Of a DNA stretch of 64,000 nucleotides, positions 49,801 through 61,225 are shown one piece after another. Source of the stretch: Diorhabda sublineata (Eukaryota; Arthropoda; Insecta; Coleoptera; Chrysomelidae); contig NC_079478.1 of the NCBI RefSeq assembly GCF_026230105.1, positions 7,331,653 to 7,395,652 on the forward strand. Reading direction: 5' to 3'. The notes under the pieces were generated by a model that was not told the DNA's origin, did no database searches, and saw only the letters and a program-made list of their open reading frames with translations. Position 1 is the stretch's first letter. Each line of letters opens with the position of its first letter. Made by a program: the position numbers and the translations under genes.

Positions 49801-52800
49801 GCATTTATTAAACTATCATTGTCATACAATACAGAAACTGTAGAAACAATCTCACTGTCTTTAGTAGAATTTACGTTGGAGTATTCAGATTCCTTTGTTG
49901 AACAACTCTTATTATTTATATATGTATATAAGGGAAGAGTGGTAGAATCATATTTATTGGAATTATCTATTTTGAAAGAAACTTCAGAAGTAAATGAACC
50001 ATAAATGAAATCATCGTGAGCAGTAGATTTTCTGATTCTAAGAGGTCTTTTAGTTACATTATCTTGTACATTTGACACACTCATTGTTTTCTCTGATTCA
50101 GACAAGTTCACTAATGTATTACTAAGACTCTTTGAATTCTTTACAGAATTGTTCACATCCTCCAAACTTATAAGTTCTTCTTTAGATGCTCTACTGTTAC
50201 TGTTAGATGATGTATATTTTGTGGCCTTTCTCGCAGAAGACATTTTCGAAGGGGAAAGATGCTGTTCAAATTCAGATCTACTGATATCTAGGGAATCATT
50301 TGCTAGGATCGACAGTTCATAATTTGTTGTTGTCTGTACATGAGACATACTTGCTCTAGTTGAAGACCTTCTCCTAGATTTTTCTAGTGAAGTATCTGCA
50401 GTTGTGGACAAGCTAATTGGAGAAAGCGACTGATTCTCAAAATTGGAGCAATTGGTACTTTGAGATCTTAGCCTTACACTTTTACTTAAGGAAGATGATG
50501 TCGCTTTCCTAAAGTTTGGTGTGCAAATCTGTGATTTGTTCTGTCCATCACCTCCAGCCTCAGATAATATTGTAGAAAATTCACAATTCTCTTCGGTATA
50601 AAATTGAGATGATAGTCTAGAACCAGATGTATTTGAAATGCTTTTTATAGGTGAAGATAATGTTTTAGTTTTTGAAGTATCACTTTCAATCTCATAATCA
50701 AGAAGATCTTCTACAGCACTAGTTGAGGACAGGCTAGAGTTTGATCTATTTGGCATCTGATTTTTTGAATTATTTGTTATGCTCTTTTTAACAGATGATA
50801 ATCTTGATACTCTACCACAATCATTACTAGAGCTTTGTTTCTTCATATTGAATGACTTGTTTGATTTTGTTGATCTTCCATTACTTGTTGTCTTTCTAAC
50901 TGAGGATTCTCTTGTATCTGATTTTCTAAGTACAACTTCTGACTGATTCATTTTTAACGTTTTTCCTGGCGTCCGAATCAGAGACTTGTTTGGTGCACTA
51001 TTTCTAGTTTTCTTAGTTTTCGCGCTGGTAATTGAGAATATATGTGAGGAACATTTTTCTTCAAGTTCGGATTCTTGGCCATTTCTTTGCCTCGACTTTC
51101 TAGTACCAGGCGACTTAAGATCATTTTTGAGATTATCAGATGTAACCAAATACTCTAGCGGAGAAAGATCTTCAATTATATAATTGTCAGAATTGTTATT
51201 TTGATTTTGGTAACTAATCGAATTGTCTTCAGTATCAGTTTCACTCATTGAGTATTTTGATAAAGGTGAAAACGGAGATATTTGCAGGTATTCAGATTCA
51301 TCTGAGGCTATCTTATTTCTACTTCGTCTTGTTACAGTCTTTGTACTATTACTGACAGTAGTTCTAGCATATTGTTGCTGTCTAGGGGTTTTTAAATTAG
51401 TTTTCCTTATGGAGTTTCCTCCAGAATACTTAGTGGTGTTTGAGAAACTTTGTTGCACGCTTAACCGGGATGGCTTGGGAGTATTTGCTTTAGATTCAAT
51501 CTTTGCAATGTGTGAATAATTTTCTATTTGGAGAGATTTGTTCCCCGTGCTCTTTCTAACTGAGGAAGATGTTGGTATAATGCTTTCATCAGTAATACAA
51601 CTTTGTTCTTCCATAGTGAATGACTTATTCAATTGTACTGATTTTCTTTTACCAACTGTCTTTCTAAATAAGGATACATTGGTAGAGAATATATTATCTT
51701 CCAATTTGGGTTTTTGTAATATCCCATCTGGTTGATTCCTTTTCAAAGATTTTCTAGAGGCAGACGATTGATTTAAGGATTTTTTCTTTGTACTTTTTTT
51801 AGTTGAAGATAATTTTCTAGAAGAAACATTATCATCTGTTCTTTCAGAGTCATCAAGACCTGACTCTTGTATATTATTGCTTATATTTGAGGCAAATACA
51901 CTATTACCCTGCCAAGATTCATCAAATTCTAATTTTTTTTCCTCGTCATTTAAAGCTGGAGATGAATATGTGGGTGATACATTTTCTTCAATTTCAGACT
52001 CTGAGCAAATAGGTTTTTCAGGCACAAGCAAATATTCTAGTGAAGCAAGATCTCCAATATTTTTAGATTCCTTAGTATGAGACTGATCTATAAATACATC
52101 TTCTTCAGTATCATTTTCACTCAAAGAAAATTTTGGTAAGGGTGACAATGCAGACATTTGCAGGTTTTCTGATTCAAATGAGATTATTTTATTTCTGCTT
52201 TGCCTTGTTTTTGTGCTATTTCTAATGGAAGTTCTAGCGTATACTTGCTGTCTAGGAGTTTTCACATTAGACTTCCTAGAAGTATCTTTAGAACAATTCG
52301 TATTGTTTGAGAAACGTTGAGCATTCGACTGGGGTGGTTTTAGCATATTAAGTTTATGTGAAACTTTTGGAATTAGCAGATGTGTTTGATTCTTGTAGCG
52401 ATGTTCTTGTAGCGACATACGACGTTTAGATGTGGAATGGGGTAGAGCTTTGGAAACTATAATCGGTTTCCTGCAGACAAAAATAAAAAATTGATTAATT
52501 TGATATAAGGAAGTAGTTTTGTAAATAAAATCCACAGATATGCAAGGAAACAATACAACATAAAATTTAACTAGTAATTTCATACTGTAATAAATAAGAG
52601 TATACTTGAAGATTTTAGGATTTTAAATATTAAACAGATACAAAACCAACATATAGAAGTAACACTTTTTGAAATATCGGGGTAATGTGGGTCTCATAAT
52701 GTTAAAAAACAAGCCAATGTGATAGTAATTACAATAGATGATGTGATATGTTCTTCTTTTGGAAAAAGTGACCAGTTAAGTGAAGCCATTATTAACTTCA

Positions 52801-54527
52801 TGGCATCTTATCAGGAATAATAGATATGCATAGATCTCAGGTTCATCATTTTTGACTCTTTGGAAAGTACTAAGGCAGATAATGAAAATCCATTAAGTAA
52901 ATAATTTAATAATTTAATTTGCAATTAAATAGTGTCATGAAGCATCTGAAATATTTATTGGATCTTATATGAAAATGTTATTTTATTCTAACAAAATCAG
53001 TCTTGCATAAAATTATAAGGAATAAAATTTTCGAAATTCATTTTGAGCAATTGAGATGAAACATTAATAACCTTACCTTTCTGTTTGGCTTATTGGTATT
53101 GGGGATTTTTTTCTGTTTCTATATAAGGCAGGCAATTTCTGTTCTGCCTCACCAATTTCCTAAAATATACATTTTGATTAAAATAAAAACTTATTATCAT
53201 TTTGAATGATGAATTTCTAAGGATTTTAACCAGTTAGGAAAACCTTATCTTTCAAGATTTGGAGGTTTTTTAATGATACCAACATAAAGCAACAACGTAA
53301 GGGTGAGTTTTGGAATTCTTCCATAAAACCACCTTGAAGCAACAAAATATGCTGCTAGTTCGTAACTTAATACTGCAAGTAACCCAAAAAGAGTTATCAA
53401 GTATTCCCTTGAAAAATAGTTCATACACTTGGTAGAGGACCGCAATTTCTTAAAAGAGACTAGACAATTATCAAGTAACAAATTAGAACAAATTATTAGC
53501 AAAGTCAGGAATGTGTCTTTCAAAATGGTCCCCTCAGCTTAATATATGTTAGAGAAAAAAATGAAAAGAGTGAAAAATACTAAAAATACTTATATCAGAT
53601 AACTAGACATAATAAAATAATGAAAATTGGAAATTCTCATAATTGCTCAATAATGTGAAAATACCCTAATGCCAAAGGAAAAAAGTGGCATAAAGAATAA
53701 ATATTAACTTGATAACATTTCAATAACAATACATGATTAAAATAATCAAGGTTTACTGCATCAAATTTTTTTTGGTTAATCAGATATGAAATGAGAATTT
53801 TAATCACTTAATACAATAAAATCAAAACATACCTGTTCTGTAAGAAATTCATTTTTATATTGAATCCTTTTTCCAAATATTTCGATTAAATCCTCATGTC
53901 TTAGAATTCTGGCTTTTCTAACAATAGAATTGTTCACTGTTATTGGATATTTAGAGGATTTGTTAATAATTGTCGCCTACAAGTTTAAGTGAAATTTTTA
54001 CATATTCTACACCAAATATGTATACATTGTAAAAAAATATTAGTAGAAAGGTTTACTTTTTGCATAAATTTCAAAAATCTTTTTGAAGAAAATTGACAAT
54101 TTTATTAATACTTTTGTAAATATTACTATAACATAACCTTCAGTATGACTATATATTAATTAATCAATTGTGATAGTTTCTGATTTATTAAGAAAGGAAT
54201 AAGACACGCTATACTTAACAGTATTTATATTAGCCTATTTTAAAACACGAAATATTGAGATATCACCTGTAAGTTGTAGAAACTAAGCAGTGGAAATCAA
54301 TTTAAAGTTTTACTTACAATTCTGTTTTCATTGACCTCTATAACACAATGAATTGCTTCTAAACGAACATCTTCCAATTTTATTCGAACATCTGCATTTA
54401 AAGAAGCTCCAATTGTTGTTGTACCTTCTGATAAAGGATATAGTGTTCCTTCATCACTATTCCTTTTTAAAAATAAGAGAAAACCATTCTCCTGCTCACT
54501 TGAGTCACTCTCTTCGAAACTATCCAT
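43818..54527 (-). CDS. Ki-67-like FHA and K167-repeat mitotic chromosome protein (8 exons)
   Basis: Exons in transcript order are 54318-54527, 53833-53976, 53077-53159, 49717-52470, 48366-48684, 47149-48029, 45703-45999 and 43818-45501. All junctions keep frame: 6,372 nt, 2,123 residues. Residues about 15-118 form an FHA-like domain (GFLLFLKRN, YPLSEGTTTIG, IHCVIEV, EDLIEIFGKR), aligning with the N-terminus of vertebrate Ki-67. Exon 4 (about residues 146-1064) is Ser/Lys-rich with an internal duplication of about 250-275 residues. Exons 6-7 hold nine units of about 23 residues, consensus PKNDLTDIPSVKKIFATPKK, resembling the DLxGLKELFQTP core of Ki-67 (K167R) repeats. Exon 8 carries about ten RGRRNATKK-like basic units and the protein ends KKVHFEI, an RVxF-type PP1 docking sequence. 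Ki-67 coats mitotic chromosomes and recruits PP1. Function here is inferred from architecture. Confidence 0.85.
48815..49257 (+). other. unassigned open frames inside Ki-67-like intron
   Basis: Two adjacent + strand frames, 48815-49021 and 49018-49257, lie opposite to the host gene in its intron 48685-49716. The second ends with RDRDKPWQYHNFEILTADEL before its stop and has protein-like composition. No known domain was recognised. It may be part of a mobile element or a nested gene. Confidence 0.2.
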
Positions 54528-55199
54528 GATTACTTTCTTGTCTAGTTTTTTTCCGTTATCATTTTATCTAAAACAGTTTTAAAACTTATTTTGAATTACA
54601 AGGTTAGCGTCAAGATAAATTATTCAATTTTGACAATTGACAGTTGGCAATGCCAATATTTATTTAAAAAACAAACTAGCATCGACGTCAAATCTTGGAA
54701 AATTTTCCGAGCTGGCAATGGTGTACAGCCACATGGATCAATCTCCTGGATACTATAATAGGGCATATAGATAACAGTATTAAATGAAAGACTAAATTCG
54801 GGCATCGAAATTAGGTACCACGAATATTATAATAATGAAAGAGTACAATGCCGAGAAATTTCCATAGATCTATAATGTCGAATGTTTATACGATATAATA
54901 TATGATTAAACTATAACTTCCTCTAAACTCAATCAGATACAGCTAATTATGATATTCGATATCAATAGCCCCAATAAGAAAAAAAATATAATAAATAAGT
55001 ATTTTTTTGTATATTAAATAGTTGAAACGACCTTTTTGAAAACAATGTCAATTATTTTTCCTAAAGACAAAAATGAGATCAGAATCCATTACAATTTAGC
55101 AAAACAGCATTAGAGTTTAAAGCGATTTAATACCATGTATATATCCCAAATCCAAGCTTTGCACACGACTATGGGGTCTTGGGCACTGCTGCCAGATCC

Positions 55200-55330
55200 G
55201 TTCTATTCGCTTGACGCCATTCTATTAATCTCGAAAGACAATAGTTAACAAAATGTATATGATTTTGCAGGGAATAACGGTTAATACATTTTAAACACTT
55301 AGTTTATACATAAACTGGATAATTACAAAG
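55200..55330 (+). other. possible 5' UTR exon of UBOX5-like gene
   Basis: A consensus donor (ACAAAG then GTAAGTATT) sits at 55331. A plausible acceptor (CGTAAATCAG) ends at 55993, about 100 bp before the start codon. The left boundary is arbitrary. This suggests a spliced 5' UTR but is not proven. Confidence 0.3.
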
Positions 55331-56090
55331 GTAAGTATTAAGTTGTTTAGCTGAAAATATGAGAGATTACTCATTGAAAGGTGTTTTATTACATCTCCAA
55401 ATGACAAGTTTTGTTTCAGAGATTGTACATTTGAAATGATAACTACAACTTTTGTTACAGATTGTACATCAATTTGAAAGGCACAGAAAATGAATTTTAT
55501 AATTCAATTATTAAGTTGGAAATGATGCATACAGGCGTTGGAGAGAATTAGTAGAAAATCGCATAACCGTTGGATAGCAATAGGACTAGTAATTGGCATT
55601 TAAAAAACTGATATTTTCAACCGCCAAAAGTGTAACATTTATTAATATGCTAACAACAACAAACTTACGATTTGTTTTAATATGTTCTTAAACATAGTTT
55701 TCTTATTCCAGCAAACTATGAACAAAGATCACGTATTCACCTTGGTATAATTATAAGTTACGAAAATCAAAACACAACAAACACATTAATGGACCTCCAC
55801 TGAACGAGAAAATAACAACTGTTTTTTTGAATGCTGGAGAGATGCATCTCAATTACGCATGCGTATTCTAGACTACTCTAGTCAAATCTGATGATTTTAA
55901 AATAAATTCCAAAATTAAATGGATAGATTTAATTGCTGAACAACATATTATGTATTAATTATTAAAAATATTTTCAACTTTTCCGTAAATCAGAATTAAT
56001 TGAAGGTAATAAAGTAATACATTTGACTATTGCACAACAACAAAAAACCTTATTGGTTGATTCAAACAATGCACATCCTACTTTAGCATC

Positions 56091-57278
56091 ATGTTCAACT
56101 TCGTTGATTCGAAATTGGCCCCAAAGGTTTCTTGCAAATCACCAGCAACTGAAAATTACGAGGTTGATAATCTTATCAGCAGTAATTCCGTGGACAGGAT
56201 TCGGGGATTTATTTCGTATCCTTCAATTAAACCACCTGTAGATGTAGAATTTGTTTTTTTATGTCCTGTTAATATCCACTACATTGTGTTGAATACAACT
56301 GTAGGAAATCAAAAATGTAGTGGTATAGAATTATTTGCAAAAACGGAACATTTAGATTACTCGTCCATTGGAAAATCCGTTTACAATGCTGCTGGGGTAA
56401 TATTCTGTAATAGTAGAAAGTATTCAAAATATGATTCATATCCAAATTTTAATACCTCTTTCCAAAAAGTTTTTTTCAAATCTGATACCTTTAAATATTT
56501 CTTGAATGCTACGGGAATAAAAGTGTTAATTTTTCGTACAGATAAATCAGTGCCTTGCCTCGGAAGTGTGGAAGTTTGGGGCATTCCTTCAAAAACATGT
56601 TCCAAAGTTACTGTAAATACTATTACTAAACTTGCTACTAACAGATGTACTGAATTTTCTCCTACGCAAACTATTAAAACTGAAGAGTTCATAATTCCAG
56701 AAGATTTTAAAGATGATTTAACATATGAAATTATGACCATACCTATGACCTTACCATGTGGAAAAACTATAGATCAAAGTACATTAGAGAAACATTTAGA
56801 AAGTGAAAAGTGTTTTGGTAGAAAACCATGTGATCCTTTCACAGGTGTTAAGTTTAATGATAGTTTAAAACCAGTGATGAATGTAGCATTAAAAAGTAGA
56901 ATAGACATGTTTATGCTACAGAACTCCCATAGGCCAGAATTACTTAATACAAAAAGAATATTAGGACGTGCTATTAGTAATTCTAGTGAAAGTGATACTT
57001 CAAGAGAAAGAATGTCAGTTCAATGTGATGAGGGTGATTTGGAGGTAGCAATAGCTAATGCTAAAAGAAGTGCAAACTTCACTATATTTACTAGTGACGA
57101 GTCAAATAGTACTATCAATAAGTGTGGTGCGTGTAAGACTGAATCTAATTTTTTGTATAAAATTCTCTGCAATCATCTATTTTGTAGATCATGTTTATTG
57201 GAGCTTTGTCAAAGTTTGGTCTGCTCAATTTGTAATAAAAGTTTTGTTAAAAACGATGTTAAAAAATGTTACTTTTAA
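56091..57278 (+). CDS. UBOX5: UBOX5/RNF37-type E3 ubiquitin ligase
   Basis: A ubiquitin-protein ligase with a U-box and a C-terminal RING, in one coding exon of 395 residues. The N-terminal region (NYEVDNLIS, GFISYPSIKPPVDVEFVF) matches the start of animal RNF37. The U-box spans about 207-280: DDLTYEIMTIPMTLPCGKTI, DQSTLEKH, CDPFTGVKF and ALKSRIDMF. Residues 345-381 form a C3HC4 RING: C345, C348, C360, H362, C365, C368, C378, C381. The ATG at 56091 is chosen because homology begins right after it. The vertebrate protein is longer (about 540) with a low-complexity linker that is short here. It is divergent from the Ki-67-like gene, whose ATG is 1.56 kb away. Confidence 0.93.
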   Translation: MFNFVDSKLAPKVSCKSPATENYEVDNLISSNSVDRIRGFISYPSIKPPVDVEFVFLCPVNIHYIVLNTTVGNQKCSGIELFAKTEHLDYSSIGKSVYNAAGVIFCNSRKYSKYDSYPNFNTSFQKVFFKSDTFKYFLNATGIKVLIFRTDKSVPCLGSVEVWGIPSKTCSKVTVNTITKLATNRCTEFSPTQTIKTEEFIIPEDFKDDLTYEIMTIPMTLPCGKTIDQSTLEKHLESEKCFGRKPCDPFTGVKFNDSLKPVMNVALKSRIDMFMLQNSHRPELLNTKRILGRAISNSSESDTSRERMSVQCDEGDLEVAIANAKRSANFTIFTSDESNSTINKCGACKTESNFLYKILCNHLFCRSCLLELCQSLVCSICNKSFVKNDVKKCYF

Positions 57279-57289
57279 GGATATAACAC

Positions 57290-57295
57290 AATAAA
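57290..57295 (+). terminator. UBOX5 polyadenylation signal
   Basis: AATAAA 12 bases after the stop codon. A second AATAAA occurs at about 57355. Either could end the transcript. Confidence 0.5.
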
Positions 57296-57361
57296 ATTGT
57301 CTCTTTGAAATTACAGGTTACTTTTATATTATATTAATTGTATTTAAATATTTAAATAAAG

Positions 57362-58380
57362 TTTTAAACAAATATCAAAAGTTTCCTAGTTAATGCTTTT
57401 GGTCTTTAGAATCGTACGTAAACATTTTTACGTGCGGTATATTATGTCAACATTTGTGTAGCATATTTGTACAAATGGTAAAACTTGAACGGTAATGAGA
57501 TGCCGGATCTTTTCGATTTAAATTTATGACTAATTCTGCACAAACCTTTTTTATTCCTTTCTGGAAATTCTTTCTTTGCAACCTTATTTATTTTTAATTT
57601 ATATTTAATAAGATGGTTATTCTTCATTTAATCACCACTCTTCTCTTTCTAATGCCCAATTTTATAAGTGAAGTTCCAACCTCAAAGATACCGTTTTTTG
57701 CACAACATGAAATGGAGGATTCGAACCCTAATTTTTTCAAATTGTTTATATTTTAATAATATTGTAAAAGGGTTATGTTAGAATGATTGAAGATGTGCAT
57801 ATTATATTTTATAAACTCGAAGAGGATGATGATAAATTGTCGGCGCACCCAAAAAACAAGTTATTCGTTTTAAAGCGAATCTTCAAATTGCCCCGCGTTT
57901 TAAATTTATTGTAATTCTTCAAAAACCGTTTTTGTTATTTTCATCATTAACTTCCCAACTCCTCCCAAGTTACCGTATCACTTTTTTGAAGTCGACTGTT
58001 TCTCTGTATTTCTTCACAAGGTTAACTAGAAGCACAATTTTATTGTTTATACAACTTTCTCAATCAATTCAACTTTAAAACAAACTAATATCGGGAAAAT
58101 TTTTGTTATACCTCCGCGCTGGTGACAACTGGTAGAAAAGTGTATGTAGAGCAATCTCGTTTTGAACTTTAGTTTAATCTCCAGTCTTACCCTAGGTTGT
58201 AAAATTGGCCCTACAGAAATCATAAGGAAAAATTAGTAACTTTGAGTGAGTCAATCGGTCCTTTTTAACCAGTAAGGTACACGATCGCATACCGCGGCTT
58301 TTTATCCGAATATACAGAATATCTTTCTTTTCTGAAGAAGATATCGAAAAATTTGTTAATAGGATGCTTGTTATCACTTA
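57362..58380. other. intergenic AT-rich sequence, no gene seen
   Basis: No known motif on either strand. Small open frames lack context. Confidence 0.4.
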
Positions 58381-58385
58381 GCTGG

Positions 58386-58393
58386 TATAAAAG
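58386..58393 (+). promoter_or_regulatory. TATA box candidate
   Basis: TATAAAAG in the context GCTGGTATAAAAGAGCG, a strong match to the metazoan TATA consensus. It precedes the candidate first coding exon 58415-58508 by a distance compatible with a start site around 58410-58420. Confidence 0.4.
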
Positions 58394-58414
58394 AGCGATG
58401 GTTTCAGCCTTAAG

Positions 58415-58508
58415 ATGACCACCAGTGCGCGTAGGGTGAAGCGTGGTGTGTGCTATAGTCGAAAGTCGATGGTCCTCGTTGTGTCCGTGCCCTTTATTGT
58501 ACAGAGTA
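58415..58508 (+). CDS. possible first coding exon of an unknown gene
   Basis: An open stretch from ATG 58415, with an in-frame second ATG at 58469, runs to the donor AGTA|GTAAGTATT at 58509. From the second ATG the peptide MVLVVSVPFIVQS is hydrophobic, as in the start of a signal peptide. Local GC is higher than its surroundings. A TATA, short leader, signal-peptide start and early intron form the usual layout of insect cuticle-protein or secreted-peptide genes. No following exon was found before the window ends. Confidence 0.3.
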
Positions 58509-58509
58509 G

Positions 58510-60130
58510 TAAGTATTTACTTTAATATGGACTTACGAAGGCATCAAGTTTACGTAGATATACATAATAATTGTTATGGGAATAAAAACACATATGAAAT
58601 AAAATATTCACTTTATTATTAATAATAAATCAATTTCAACTAATACTTAAACATATAGTAGATAATAATCTTATTTACAAATTCCCTAATTAAGACAACT
58701 ACCAAAAATAGCAATTGGAAATATTTGTTTTCAGAAATTCCAATACATAGAACTGACTTGTTCGAATAAGTGTTGAATATCTAATAATCTAATTATTAAC
58801 AAAAAATACATTGCATTATTTATCATAAAGATTACGGAAATATCAGTATATTCACATATAATTAAAATGATTAATCACCTCCTGTAATAATTAAAAAAAA
58901 ATATTATCTTGCAATTCAGTTCTATTTATTCAATTAATTTAACAAGGCAACAATAAGGGTGGAAACATATTTTTTACTCCAAAAACCATTATCGTTCCAC
59001 CGTGGTTTACAAATATTCACTTTGGCTGTGCGAAAGTATTTTTTTTTTCTTTTTTTGATATGTAAAAATACATTTACATACATACAAATATGTACAAACA
59101 TTTTTCTGTAAAGACCATTATCGGTCGTTATAAATGATTTCCATCTTTCGTTGAATTTCAAATATTTAAATTAAAAAAGGATCTCAACAAACTGTACCAA
59201 AAGTCATAAAATATATCGTTAATTTCAAGTTACATATATACCTCATATAAATCCATATATAGTTCACCAGTTTCAATATTTTTTCTATACGCATGCGGAC
59301 ATTTTAATTGTTATGTTAGCAATACGAAAATATTTCTTGTTGTCTATGGTCTAACGTCATTTTGGTTATAACCTCACTTTTCTAGCACTTGTATGAAGTT
59401 CAACTCAGTGTCTTATTATTGCAAAGATTTTCTATCTCAATTTTAAATTTAATGAGTAAAATTATTCAAAAATAGATACCAGATACTTTTTTCCTATTTT
59501 TTTAAACAACCAGCGTCATTTAAATTCGAGGTTTGCCGAGTCGCACCTCACCAGTTATGTAACAAAAATGTCAGTTATGAGGTGATGTTTTGTTATCAAT
59601 GATAAATAATAAATGATTTCTAATTTTTATTATTATCATTGAGAAGGTCACTGCAAAGGATCACACAACGTATAATGTTCAAGGGAACACTTCATCCCCA
59701 TACACTAATTTTTTGCTAAAAATTCATGAAAAATCGAAATTATGCTTTAATTTAACTGGTGATTATATATTAATATAAAAATGAATTACGATACATTAAT
59801 TCTTTGGAAAGATGAAAATCATCGAGTGCAATTTCGTAACACAAATAATTTTTGTTTTCACAATAAAAATGGCACTGCTCAAAAATTGTACAAGTCCTAC
59901 GAAATGCACACTGTTATATAATCTAGAAGGCACTCTACAGGTCGGGACTGTAGAAATATCTACAAAAAATCGAATTTTTGTTATGCATCAAAATAAAAAT
60001 GAATTACTAGTAAATGTTATATACAATAGTTTCCAAAAGGCATTCCAATAGATAATCTCACATGAATTTAGTATAGTAAGTTCAATTACACGATGAAGAT
60101 TTTTAATTTCGACCTAATACCAAATGAAAA
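58510..60130. other. AT-rich region, no gene seen
   Basis: Open frame 59812-60051 (+) has no recognised motif. Otherwise low-complexity AT-rich sequence. Confidence 0.35.
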
Positions 60131-60658
60131 CTATAACGGTGTTCCTTAACCAGACTTAAATGAAAATTACTTGAACGTCTTTAATCTACGTATATACTTA
60201 AACTTCAACACATATGTAACGTTTTAACCCTATTTAGAAAATCGGTTTCCCCAACTCTTGGAAAATGATAGGGTTTGAATTGTTTAGAAAATTTCTTGAT
60301 TTAATGATTGTATAAATAAATTTCATTCACCTTTTCTATGTTAATAATTTTCATAAAAGACAAAATATTTTTCCATCAATTTAAAAAGTAGATCAGCTTG
60401 CTGGTAAGACAAGACAGTCTTCAGTTAAAAAGCGATGTGGTAAATGCTTCAATTTAATTAAACGAGGAATCAAACATGCATGCCACTCCAAAGCATCTTT
60501 CATAACCAATTTTAAAAAAGTTGTGAATGAATCTAGTACGTTGAAAGGTAAAGAACAAGTTAATTCGTCTTTATCAACCTTTTCACTGCGCCGCCTTTCT
60601 ATAGTCGGGCCAATGAAGCTTTGTCCCATTTTAGTAGGTCTAGACGAATGTTCTGTAC

Positions 60659-60961
60659 TTGCGGACCATCCCTAACAACGTACCAACAAGACGCACTATT
60701 TATCGAGTAGTGAATGCTTGCGCATATCAGCTACAGTCAGTAGCTGATATGCGCAAGCATGCACCACAACGTGCTGCAAGATCGGCTGAAAACATTACTG
60801 CTGCTCAAGAAAGTGTTCAAAACAATCTAACAACCTCAATTCGACGCCGTGTTGAGGAGCTTGGTCTTCAAAGAACAACTTTGGCCACAAGTTTGCAAAA
60901 GGATTTGCATTTGTTTCCATTTAAGTTCCAGTTGACACAAGAGCCTCTTCCAGGCATTTGA
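60659..60961 (+). pseudogene. transposase N-terminal HTH fragment
   Basis: Contains RRTIYRVVNA, then SVADMRKHAPQRAARSAENI, AQESVQNNLTTSIRRR, EELGLQRTTLA and KDLHLFPFKFQLTQEPLP. This is the DNA-binding part of a Tc1/mariner-related transposase family common in arthropods (normally SVADMRRxGPxRxARSxENI and LHKDLHLxPYKIQLTQEL). The stop follows before any catalytic domain. A perfect palindrome at 60714-60760 has replaced the sequence just before SVADM. Confidence 0.75.
60714..60760. repeat. perfect 21-bp palindrome with 5-base loop
   Basis: ATGCTTGCGCATATCAGCTA plus one C (60714-60734), loop AGTCA, then its exact reverse complement (60740-60760). The right arm encodes VADMRKH of the transposase and the left arm is its inverted copy. 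Confidence 0.95.
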
Positions 60962-61225
60962 AGTTGGCAAGTGCATGTAGCGAGATCACTCATGACTCTC
61001 CAGCTTTCAAGGGAAATTAATGCAAAGAGTTACTAAATAAAATAGACATCTTGAGAAGAGACTCATTTAATTGTTTGAAATACGTTGATGATGCTTGTTT
61101 CGAAGTAAGATTGGAGTTGAGAAAACAGATTTTCTGAATATGCTTAAAACGTTGCATGAGTGCTCTTGTTAAAGTGTAATACGTAGATCGAAGACGTTCA
61201 AGTATGGTTAAGGAACACCGTGCTA

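Larger units (their letters stand above)
60134..61225. mobile_element. DNA transposon with TIRs of about 110-120 bp
   Basis: The left arm 60136-60257 begins ACGGTGTTCCTTAACCAGAC. The right arm 61115-61223, read in reverse complement, begins CACGGTGTTCCTTAACCATA. Both go on with CTTGAACGTCTT, ATCTACGTAT, AACGTT and AGAAAATCGGTTTCC-like sequence, so the inverted repeats are long; the left arm has a 12-bp insertion. TA borders each end. Inside lies the N-terminal part of a transposase (60659-60961) on the + strand and an unassigned open frame on the - strand (60393-60629). No full DDE domain is present, so the copy is non-autonomous. Confidence 0.8.

Noticed and set aside
43818..52583. Long + strand frames opposite the Ki-67-like gene, such as 44524-45243 and 47200-47685
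   Set aside because: They are shadows of the Lys/Ser-rich and repeat-bearing exons on the - strand; they lack splice context and known motifs.
53245..53523. 92-codon open frame between exons 2 and 3 of the Ki-67-like gene
   Set aside because: It lies wholly in an intron whose flanking exons join in frame without it, and it shows no domain.
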